DNA from: Bacteroidia bacterium
GTDB taxonomy: Bacteria; Planctomycetota; Phycisphaerae; Phycisphaerales; SM1A02
Length of the DNA stretch: 7,803 nucleotides
Direction: 5' to 3'
Assembly: GCA_030054235.1 (NCBI GenBank)
Contig: JASGCG010000064.1
Coordinates: 1-7,803, forward strand
Shown: positions 1 to 5,308 of the stretch, one piece after another
Layout: the number at the start of each line of letters is the position of its first letter
Position numbering within the stretch: position 1 is the first letter of the stretch
Made by a program: the position numbers and the translations under genes
Notes under the pieces: model-generated
Seen by the model: only the letters and a program-made list of their open reading frames with translations
Databases searched by the model: none
Told to the model about the DNA's origin: nothing

Positions 1-832
1 GCGATCGCACGGGCCGCTCGACGGCGAGCGACACGCCGCCGGGCAAGAGACCGGCGGCGCTCTGGATGCGGGTGACCTCGAGCGCCTGATCGTGATCGAG
101 CGGCGGCAGGATGCCCGGCAGGGCGCGAGCCATCATGGTCTTGCCGCACCCAGCAGGCCCGATGAGCAGCACGTTGTGCCCACCCGCTGCGGCGATGGCC
201 ATGGCGCGCTTGGCCAGTTCCTGCCCGATGATCGCCCCGAAGTCCGGTGCCGCAGGAGCGGCGGGCGCGCTCACGCCCCCCGGTTCGAATGGTTCGAGGG
301 CCTGCCCTGTGCGCAAGTGATCGACCACCTGCTTCAGATGCGTGGCGCCCAGCACCGTGATGCCGCGCACGACCGCGGCCTGCGCTGCATTCTCGGCAGG
401 CACGATCACGCCCCGAAGGCCCATGGAGCGTGCGGCCATGGCCATGCTCACGGCACCGCTGACCGAGCGCAGCCGGCCATCGAGCGCCAGTTCGCCCGCG
501 ACCATCCATTCGTGGAGTGCCGGTGCGGCGGAGGCCGCCTTGGCGAACGCGCCATCCGCGGCGAGCAGGCCGAGCGCCATGGGCAGGTCGAAGACGGGGC
601 CCTCCTTGCGCAGGTGCGCCGGCGCCAGATTGATCGTGAGCGGGCTGCGCGGCATGTCGCGACCGATCGCCGCCAACGCACTGCGCACACGCTGGATGCT
701 CTCGCGTACGGCGGCATCGGGCAGGCCCACGATCGTGGTGTGCGGCAACCCGCGCGAGGCCACGGTGACCTCGACCTCGACGGCGAGGGCATCGAGGCCG
801 CGCAGGACGAACGACAGGCACCCGGAAGGCAT
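1..832 (-). CDS. comM: ComM/YifB family Mg-chelatase-like AAA+ ATPase, partial (C-terminal part beyond window)
   Basis: Translating the minus strand from the ATG at 832 gives 277 residues with no stop before the window edge, so only the N-terminal half to two thirds of a protein usually near 500 residues is present. The start of the protein (LRGLDALAVEVEV), the GLPDAAVRES motif at residues 36-45 and the LAPAHLRKEGPVFDLPMALG stretch at 69-88 are hallmarks of the YifB/ComM N-terminal domain. The AAA+ part begins near residue 199 (FGAIIGQELAKRA). It has a Walker A motif GPAGCGKT at 225-232, where most relatives have GPPGxGKT. The ALEVTRIQSAAGLLPGG segment follows; Walker B, the sensors and the C-terminal domain are outside. 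ComM is known as a hexameric helicase that promotes branch migration during natural transformation in some proteobacteria; in other phyla its role is less clear. No convincing Shine-Dalgarno sequence precedes the ATG. I chose it because no earlier in-frame ATG or GTG lies close by and the family's N-terminus begins here. The gene is divergent from the permease gene at 939. Confidence 0.93.
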   Translation of the reverse strand, partial: MPSGCLSFVLRGLDALAVEVEVTVASRGLPHTTIVGLPDAAVRESIQRVRSALAAIGRDMPRSPLTINLAPAHLRKEGPVFDLPMALGLLAADGAFAKAASAAPALHEWMVAGELALDGRLRSVSGAVSMAMAARSMGLRGVIVPAENAAQAAVVRGITVLGATHLKQVVDHLRTGQALEPFEPGGVSAPAAPAAPDFGAIIGQELAKRAMAIAAAGGHNVLLIGPAGCGKTMMARALPGILPPLDHDQALEVTRIQSAAGLLPGGVSLAVERPVRS

Positions 833-926
833 GGCGCCATCATGACGCCGTCGCGGACCGCTCCCCGGAAAGCCGCCGGAAGTTCGGTGGAGATTCCGGT
901 GATCACCCCGCGCCCGCGCGCGCCGC

Positions 927-932
927 TACATT
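927..932 (+). promoter_or_regulatory. Possible -10 element (TACATT) just upstream of the GTG start
   Basis: TACATT lies 6 bp before the GTG start of the TauE-like gene, in otherwise very GC-rich DNA, and fits the TANNNT pattern of a -10 box. At this distance a transcript would start at or very near the GTG, giving a leaderless mRNA. That fits the absence of any Shine-Dalgarno sequence. No good -35 hexamer is seen about 17 bp upstream, so the call is tentative. Confidence 0.3.
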
Positions 933-938
933 CGCGCG

Positions 939-1778
939 GTGGATCCCGCTGCCGCCACGCTGCCCATCCTCACGAGCATCACCGACCAGCCGGCGCTTGC
1001 GGCCAAGATCGCGCTGCTCGGACTGGCCGGCGGCCTCGGCGGAGGACTCTTCGGCATCGGCGGCGGCCTCGTCATCATCCCGGGCCTGACGATGCTCTCG
1101 GGGGCATCGATCAAGACCTTCCAGGTGGCTGCACTGCCGGTGGGCGTGAGCGTTGCAGGCAGCAGCGTCGTGAAGCACCTGCGGACCAAGACCGTCCATT
1201 GGCCCTGGGTGCGCTGGGCCCTGCCCGCGGCGCTCGTCGGTTCGTGGATCGGCTCGATCCTCGCCGGGCGCCTTGATGCGCGCGTGCTCGAGATCCTGTT
1301 CGGCTGCTTCCTGGCCGCCACGGCCCTGCGTGAGTCGTGGGTGCTCTGGCGCGGCAAGGAACCCGACGCCGGCGCGCCGATCCGGACCGTGGCACCGATC
1401 CCGGTGCTGGCGCTCTCGCTCGGCACGCTGATGGGCGTGCTCTCGGCGCTGCTCGGGATCGGTGGCGGCATCCTTGCCGTGCCGTGGCTGCGCATGCTGG
1501 GCGGGCTGCCGATGCGATCGACCGTGGCGACCAGCTCCACGTTGGTCCTGCTCACGAGCATCTTCGCGACGATCACGCGCATCGTGCCGATCCTGCGCAC
1601 CGACGGTCCATCGGGACTGCAGGACGAGGCCCTGCTGGCGGCGTGCCTGCTGCCCGGTGCCGTGGTGGGCGGCTACGTCGGTGCGGCGCTCGTGCACCGG
1701 CTGCCGGTGCGCAAACTCGCGACAGGTTTCGTCATCGTGCTCGTCGTGTTCGCGTCGCGCATGTTCGTGGGCCGATGA
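939..1778 (+). CDS. TauE/SafE family membrane permease (sulfite/organosulfonate exporter-like)
   Basis: The 279-residue product is a polytopic inner-membrane protein of the TauE/SafE family (formerly DUF81), whose members are implicated in export or uptake of sulfite, sulfoacetate and related anions. The family's internal duplication is plain: a Gly-rich segment LFGIGGGLVIIPGL at residues 37-50 is matched by LLGIGGGILAVPWL at 171-184. Hydrophobic segments lie at about 22-52, 62-78, 90-110, 115-137, 152-184, 198-219, 230-253 and 260-276, close to the eight helices usual in the family. The start is GTG at 939. An in-frame TGA at 900-902 limits extension, and no ATG precedes the first conserved segment. 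The length is normal and no frameshift is seen. The next gene begins 13 bp after its stop, so the two are probably co-transcribed. The substrate cannot be read from the sequence. Confidence 0.88.
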   Translation: MDPAAATLPILTSITDQPALAAKIALLGLAGGLGGGLFGIGGGLVIIPGLTMLSGASIKTFQVAALPVGVSVAGSSVVKHLRTKTVHWPWVRWALPAALVGSWIGSILAGRLDARVLEILFGCFLAATALRESWVLWRGKEPDAGAPIRTVAPIPVLALSLGTLMGVLSALLGIGGGILAVPWLRMLGGLPMRSTVATSSTLVLLTSIFATITRIVPILRTDGPSGLQDEALLAACLLPGAVVGGYVGAALVHRLPVRKLATGFVIVLVVFASRMFVGR

Positions 1779-1791
1779 AGCTCTCACTGCC

Positions 1792-2595
1792 ATGACCGAC
1801 CCCACGACCACGCCTGACCCATCGACGGATCCCGCGGCCTCCGTGCCGCCTCGCGTGACTGCGCTCGATGCCATGCCCGCTGAATCCACCACGCGCCGCA
1901 ATGCCGCGTTCGCCCTCGCCATCGCCTGGGTCACGGTGCCGCCGCTCATCGGCTTCAAGCTGCTGGCCAACATCGGCGCCGTCGGTGAGTGGCTCAAGGA
2001 GGATCCATCCCGCGGGATCCCCGCATACATCCTGCTCTTCGCCATCTCGAGCGGGCTCGGCATCCTGCCGACCTACGCGCAGGCGATCCTTGGTGGCTGG
2101 GTGTTCGGGCTCGCGCTCGGCGCACCGGCTGCGATCGCCGGCTGCGTGGGTGGAGCGTTGCTCGGCTGGAGCTTCTCAAGGCTCGTGAGCGGTCGCGGCA
2201 TCGAGGCCTGGCTCGACGCAAAGCCCAAGGCCCGCGCAATCCGCACCGCACTCGTCGGTGCGCACCAGGTCCGGCTGATGTGGCTCGTGGCGCTCCTTCG
2301 CCTGCCGCCGAACTCGCCGTTCGCCATCGCCAACCTCGCCATGGCAAGCACCGGTGTCCGGCTGCTGCCGTTCATGGCGGGGACGGCGATCGGCATGACG
2401 CCACGCACGATTGCCGCGGCGGGCGTCGCCGCGGCGGGCGCGGCCACGGGCGCAAGCGACATCCAGGCCCTGATCCGCGATCAGGGCTGGCTGTGGTTCG
2501 GCATCGGTATCGTGGCGCTCGTCGCTGCCTTCAGCGTGATCAGCCACGTGGCCAAGCGCGCGCTCAAGCAGGCAGGGCTCGAGACGGGGCTCTAG
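1792..2595 (+). CDS. TVP38/TMEM64 family membrane protein (VTT domain)
   Basis: The ATG at 1792 gives 267 residues. The open frame extends further upstream, but there it lies inside the TauE-like gene in another frame, so the intergenic ATG is the sensible start. After a Pro/Thr/Ser-rich hydrophilic N-terminus (1-34) come hydrophobic segments at about 37-59, 77-128 (with the GGWVFGLALG motif at 101-110), 161-212 and 232-252. The motif LLRLPPNSPFAIANLAMAST at 168-187, followed by LPFMAGTAIGMTPRT at 192-206, matches the conserved second half of the VTT (SNARE-associated/DedA-like) domain, with Arg170 in the expected place. Proteins of this superfamily include DedA and the eukaryotic TMEM41B/VMP1 lipid scramblases; a role in lipid movement or membrane homeostasis is likely but not demonstrated for this subgroup. 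No Shine-Dalgarno is visible. It is the last gene of the plus-strand pair and is followed after 5 bp by a strong hairpin. Confidence 0.87.
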   Translation: MTDPTTTPDPSTDPAASVPPRVTALDAMPAESTTRRNAAFALAIAWVTVPPLIGFKLLANIGAVGEWLKEDPSRGIPAYILLFAISSGLGILPTYAQAILGGWVFGLALGAPAAIAGCVGGALLGWSFSRLVSGRGIEAWLDAKPKARAIRTALVGAHQVRLMWLVALLRLPPNSPFAIANLAMASTGVRLLPFMAGTAIGMTPRTIAAAGVAAAGAATGASDIQALIRDQGWLWFGIGIVALVAAFSVISHVAKRALKQAGLETGL

Positions 2596-2600
2596 TTCGC

Positions 2601-2639
2601 TGCGCAGGGTGGCTGCCCATCGCCGCGCCGTCCTGCGCA
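2601..2639 (+). terminator. Hairpin after the VTT gene, probable transcription terminator
   Basis: TGCGCAGG at 2601-2608 pairs with CCTGCGCA at 2632-2639. The stem continues through two G-T pairs (2609/2631, 2610/2630) and GGC/GCC (2611-2613/2627-2629), for 13 pairs in all with a 13-nt loop. It begins 5 bp after the VTT stop codon. The wobble pairs form only in plus-strand RNA (they become A-C mismatches in minus-strand RNA), so the structure favours the plus-strand transcript. There is no T-run, which is common in GC-rich genomes but leaves the terminator function unproven. Confidence 0.5.
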
Positions 2640-2640
2640 T

Positions 2641-2658
2641 GCCCGCAGCATCGCGGGC
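2641..2658. terminator. Second GC-rich hairpin between convergent genes, possible terminator
   Basis: GCCCGC (2641-2646) and GCGGGC (2653-2658) form a perfect 6-bp GC stem with a 6-nt loop. It lies directly beside the first hairpin and 7 bp past the lipoprotein stop codon on the minus strand. Being fully complementary, it can form in RNA from either strand, so it could end the minus-strand operon. No T-run follows on either side. Confidence 0.38.
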
Positions 2659-2665
2659 GCGAGGC

Positions 2666-3202
2666 TCACGGCGACTGCAGCGAACCGCCCGGTGCCACCT
2701 GCCCCGAACGATCAGGCCGCTTCGTTGGCGGCGCCACGGCCGGCCGCTGCACAGGATCGTTCAGGCGTGCATCGATCGCATCGAGCATCGCATCCGCGAA
2801 GATCCAGAACTGCGCGGGCGGGCGACTGCTGCGCGATTCGATGCGGACTTCGGGATCGAGGCGCACCTCGCCCGTCTCGGGATCGCCGTCGGGAGCGGCC
2901 GTCAGCACGCGAAGCGTCATCGACCACGTCTGCCGCTGGTACTCGGGCTTCGCGCCCTCCTGCTCGAGCACGCGCTCGATGACGCGCATGAGCTCCACGC
3001 GGCGGTCACCGCGGCTGACCCATGCGTTGTTCTCGACGGTGTGCCACTGCTCGACGGCAGGATCCTCGGCCACGGCCACGGTGCACTCCCACAGGCGATC
3101 GACGTTGGCGCCGGGGTACGGGCGGGATGCGGTGCCCAGCGCACAGCCGGTTGAGGGCAGGACCAGCGCGACCACCGCCACGACCCGCGCGATCAGGCGC
3201 AT
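2666..3202 (-). CDS. Putative lipoprotein of unknown function
   Basis: The ATG at 3202 gives 178 residues. A typical signal peptide starts it: MR and a second Arg, then a hydrophobic stretch (residues 7-15), then LPSTGC with the candidate lipidated Cys at position 20. Position -3 is Ser rather than the usual Leu, so the lipobox is imperfect, and cleavage by signal peptidase I is an alternative. The mature part (about 158 residues) contains YPGANVDRLWECTVAVAED after the signal, an Arg/Glu-rich central helix (about 66-84), a Trp-containing strand-like region (RQTWSMTLRVL), the segment AQFWIFADAMLDAIDARL, and a Pro-rich disordered end. I recognise no family. The frame stays open upstream for 22 codons, but those would lie inside yebC and place the signal peptide internally, so the ATG 4 bp after the yebC stop is preferred. 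This spacing suggests translational coupling to yebC. It probably faces the periplasm or outer membrane. Confidence 0.72.
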   Translation of the reverse strand: MRLIARVVAVVALVLPSTGCALGTASRPYPGANVDRLWECTVAVAEDPAVEQWHTVENNAWVSRGDRRVELMRVIERVLEQEGAKPEYQRQTWSMTLRVLTAAPDGDPETGEVRLDPEVRIESRSSRPPAQFWIFADAMLDAIDARLNDPVQRPAVAPPTKRPDRSGQVAPGGSLQSP

Positions 3203-3206
3203 CGCA

Positions 3207-3932
3207 TCACTCGGCGAACTCGGCATTGGTGAAGACCTTCTGCACGTCGTCGTGCTCTTCGAGGGCATCGATCAGCTTCTGCACGGCAGCACCCGATGCG
3301 GGATCGACCTGCACCATCATGCCGGGGATCCAGGCGATCTCGGCCGATTCGAGCGCGATCGAGGCCGCCTCGAGCGCTTCCTTGACCTTGGAGAGGTCCG
3401 CCGGGGCGGTGAGCACCTGCCACGCGCCGCCGAGGTCGCGGATGTCCTGCGCACCGGCCTCGAGCGCGACCTCCATGAGGCGCTCCTCGCCGGCCTTCTC
3501 GCCATCGACGATGATCGAGCCCTGCTGCGCGAACGAGTAGCTCACGCTGCCGGGCACGCCGAAGCTGCCGCCGTTCTTGTCGAAGATCGTGCGGATCTCG
3601 GGAGCGGTGCGGTTCACGTTGCACACCAGGCACTCGGCGATCACCGCCACGCCACCGGTCGCGTAGCCCTCGTAGCGGACGGCTTCGTAGGACTCGCTGT
3701 CGAGCTCGCCGGTCCCCTTCTTCACGGCCTTCTCGATCGTGTCGCGGGGCATGTTCACGGCCTTCGCCTCATCGATCGCCAGGCGCAGCCCGGCGTTGAA
3801 GCGCGGATCGCCGCCGCCTGACTTGGCGGCCATGATGATGGCGCGGCTGGCCTTGGACCAGAGCTTGCCGCGCTTGGCATCGACCGAGGCCTTGCGGTGC
3901 TTGATGTTCTTCCAGGCGCTGTGACCAGCCAT
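3207..3932 (-). CDS. yebC: YebC/PmpR (TACO1) family protein
   Basis: The 241-residue product is full length for the family (about 235-250). The N-terminus MAGHSAWKNIKHRKASVDAK carries the family signature, with Ala where Lys is most common at residue 6. Further conserved features are GGGDPRFNAGLRLAIDEAKA at residues 39-58, NMPRDTIEKAVKKG (60-73) and YEGYATGGVAVIAECLVCN (88-106). NRTAPEIRTIFDKNGG then leads into GVPGSVSYSF, and the C-terminal domain ends in LEEHDDVQKVFTNAEF. YebC proteins have been described as transcriptional regulators (PmpR-like). More recently, members including the mitochondrial TACO1 have been linked to translation of proline-rich or otherwise difficult stretches. A translation role would suit the neighbouring infB and rbfA, but that is inference. 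GGAG lies 10 nt before the ATG and is a plausible ribosome binding site. The 78-bp gap upstream is the largest in the minus-strand cluster, so a separate promoter is possible. Confidence 0.97.
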   Translation of the reverse strand: MAGHSAWKNIKHRKASVDAKRGKLWSKASRAIIMAAKSGGGDPRFNAGLRLAIDEAKAVNMPRDTIEKAVKKGTGELDSESYEAVRYEGYATGGVAVIAECLVCNVNRTAPEIRTIFDKNGGSFGVPGSVSYSFAQQGSIIVDGEKAGEERLMEVALEAGAQDIRDLGGAWQVLTAPADLSKVKEALEAASIALESAEIAWIPGMMVQVDPASGAAVQKLIDALEEHDDVQKVFTNAEFAE

Positions 3933-4010
3933 GGTGCTCGTGCTCCGGACGGTGGATCCTTCGGTCTCAGTCGTGCGTTCTGCCCAGCGAGCGTGCAGGG
4001 CAGGACGGCA

Positions 4011-4757
4011 TCATCGACCCTTGGTGCGCGCGGCGACCTTGGTGCGCGTCGCGCCCGAGGAGGGCTTCGAAGCCTTAGCCGCGGTCTTGGCCGGCTTGGC
4101 GGCCTTCTCCGGCTTGGCGGCCTTGGGTGCCGCCTTGGGCCCCGCGGCGTGACGCTTGTCGGCAGCGGCCTGCAGCGCGAAGTACGACTCGAGCCCGTGA
4201 CCGGCGCGGATGTTGCGCTCGAGCACGCCGGCGGCATCCGAGAGCGACACGTTCGGGCTGAGCGCGCCCTCCTCGATGAGCAGCTCATGCGTGGTCTGGT
4301 CGACCGGGATCGCGTGAACGCCGTAGCGCAGCAGGCAGACCCGGTTCGAGACGTACGCGATCATGCCATCGAGGTTGTCGAGGTACGCGCGGATGTGCTG
4401 CTTGGGATGCCCCTCGAGGTGCGACAGGCTCACCTTGTGGTGATGGCGGAAGATGTCATAGAGCACGCGGCGCAGCGCCTTGCAGCGCTCCTCGGCGCGC
4501 GGGTAGCGCACACCGATCATCTGGACCATCTCCTCGACGAGGCTCACGCGGAACTCGTTGAAGTCGACGGTCGCCGAGCGGATCTTCTGCATGGCGGCCT
4601 CGGCCATGTGGCTCGGCGCGTCATACATCAGGAAGCTCGAGATCAGCAGCGCGACCGGATCGACCGCGTTTGGGTCGGCCGTATGCTCCGGCTGGGCGTG
4701 GCGCTTCACCAGCGCACTGAACTTGGTCTGGACGAACTGGGGCTTCTTGGCGGTCAT
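4011..4757 (-). CDS. Divergent HhH-GPD (endonuclease III-like) fold protein with Lys/Ala/Pro-rich C-terminal tail
   Basis: The ATG at 4757 gives 248 residues. A GTG at 4769 would add four residues and overlap the rbfA stop as GTGA; both starts are plausible. Residues 129-155 (LDGMIAYVSN, then RYGVHAIPVDQ) can be aligned by eye with the endonuclease III segment LPGVGRKTAN...AFG...AVDT. The Asp of the VD pair is kept (Asp153), the catalytic Lys position is Tyr135, and the hairpin GVGR is replaced by GMIA. The preceding helices (EEMVQMIGVRYPRAEERCKALRR) fit the EndoIII pattern of a helix, then a KA..L helix. Only Cys92 and Cys141 are present, so the iron-sulphur motif of EndoIII is absent. From about residue 202 the tail is made of Lys, Ala and Pro with Arg (AAKPEKAAKPAKTAAKASKP), like histone H1 or bacterial H1-like tails, and should bind nucleic acid. 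A mismatch or base glycosylase, a non-catalytic DNA-binding protein, or an RNA-related role are all open. The fold call is moderate; existence as a gene is nearly certain. Confidence 0.85.
   Translation of the reverse strand: MTAKKPQFVQTKFSALVKRHAQPEHTADPNAVDPVALLISSFLMYDAPSHMAEAAMQKIRSATVDFNEFRVSLVEEMVQMIGVRYPRAEERCKALRRVLYDIFRHHHKVSLSHLEGHPKQHIRAYLDNLDGMIAYVSNRVCLLRYGVHAIPVDQTTHELLIEEGALSPNVSLSDAAGVLERNIRAGHGLESYFALQAAADKRHAAGPKAAPKAAKPEKAAKPAKTAAKASKPSSGATRTKVAARTKGR
4091..4124 (-). repeat. 18-bp direct repeat encoding the Lys/Ala/Pro tail
   Basis: A 16-bp identical block (CCGGCTTGGCGGCCTT on the plus strand) occurs at 4091-4106 and again at 4109-4124, a period of 18 bp. It encodes two six-residue units, AAKPEK and AAKPAK, of the basic tail. 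More degenerate copies flank it on both sides. The near identity at DNA level points to recent tandem duplication within the coding sequence. Confidence 0.75.
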
Positions 4758-4765
4758 GGTGGTGG

Positions 4766-5308
4766 TCACGTGTGGTCTGCCTGGTCGGTGGGTGCCTCGG
4801 ACCCTTCGTCGGATTCGACATCATCGGTCGCCTCGAGGCTGTCGTCGCCCCCGAGGCTGTCATCGCCCTCGAGGCTGTCGTCGCCAAGATCCGGGCCGGG
4901 CACGATGCCCTCGCGGCGCAGGCCCTCGGCGATCGCCTGTTCGACGGTCATCTGGCGGTGGCCGCTCTCATCGAGGATGAAGTCGAGCCGCGGCACGTGC
5001 CGCAGCGCACTCTCGTCACGCACGACGTGGCGCAGATGCGCCGCCGCGCTCCGCAGCGCACTGACCGCGAGCCGGCCACGATCGACGGGCGACACGCTCA
5101 CGCGCACGAGGGCGCGCTGCTCATCCGGCCAGACCTCGACCGAGACGATCGAGACCAAGCCCTGGAAGCGCGGATCAGCCAGCCCTTCGGACAGCCGCTG
5201 CTGCAGCGCGCGGCGGATCACGCTCGCCCACTGCAGGAGGCGGATCGGCGTCTCGTCCTTGCCGGCGATGCCGGGGAGCGACGTGGCGGGTCGGCGGCGC
5301 TCAGTCAT
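4766..5308 (-). CDS. rbfA: Ribosome-binding factor A with acidic C-terminal extension
   Basis: The product has 180 residues, longer than the usual 115-135. The core at about residues 24-117 is RbfA, a KH-type protein that binds the 30S subunit and helps mature the 16S rRNA 5' region. It shows the typical basic first helix (VIRRALQQRLSEGLADPR), the strand LVSIVSVEVWPDEQRALVRVSV, the helix ALRSAAAHLRHVV and the final RHVPRLDFILDES. The KH kink, usually A-x-G, reads Ala-Ala-Ala here. After residue 138 comes an acidic, disordered tail with DDSL repeats and no basic residues except a late His. The N-terminus is also extended by about 20 residues. The ATG at 5308 overlaps the infB stop by 8 bp and is preceded by GAAGG at 5-nt spacing, a reasonable ribosome binding site. 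It is probably co-transcribed and translationally coupled with infB, the usual neighbour. Confidence 0.93.
   Translation of the reverse strand: MTERRRPATSLPGIAGKDETPIRLLQWASVIRRALQQRLSEGLADPRFQGLVSIVSVEVWPDEQRALVRVSVSPVDRGRLAVSALRSAAAHLRHVVRDESALRHVPRLDFILDESGHRQMTVEQAIAEGLRREGIVPGPDLGDDSLEGDDSLGGDDSLEATDDVESDEGSEAPTDQADHT
4835..4888 (-). repeat. Three tandem 18-bp units encoding DDSL repeats in the RbfA tail
   Basis: Units beginning GAGGCTGTCRTCGCC on the plus strand start at 4835, 4853 and 4871. Each encodes a six-residue Gly-Asp-Asp-Ser-Leu-x block in rbfA. The units differ at only a few bases. A multiple of three keeps the frame, so the copy number could vary without breaking the gene. 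Confidence 0.8.

Noticed and set aside
92..1276. A 394-codon plus-strand frame across comM and into the permease gene
   Set aside because: It is Arg/His/Gly-rich, spans the comM antisense and the divergent promoter region, and has no motif; comM on the minus strand explains the DNA.
1462..1791. Upstream extension of the VTT protein frame by 110 codons
   Set aside because: It overlaps the TauE-like gene in another frame, and its Cys/Arg/Ser/Trp-rich translation is typical of out-of-frame reading.
903..2063. A 386-codon minus-strand frame opposite the TauE-like and VTT genes
   Set aside because: The translation is Arg/His/Gln/Ala-rich low complexity and lies opposite well-supported membrane protein genes.
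3980..4003. Inverted repeat CTGCCC/GGGCAG in the gap upstream of yebC
   Set aside because: A stem of only 6 bp with a 12-nt loop and no T-run is too weak to call a terminator or regulatory element.
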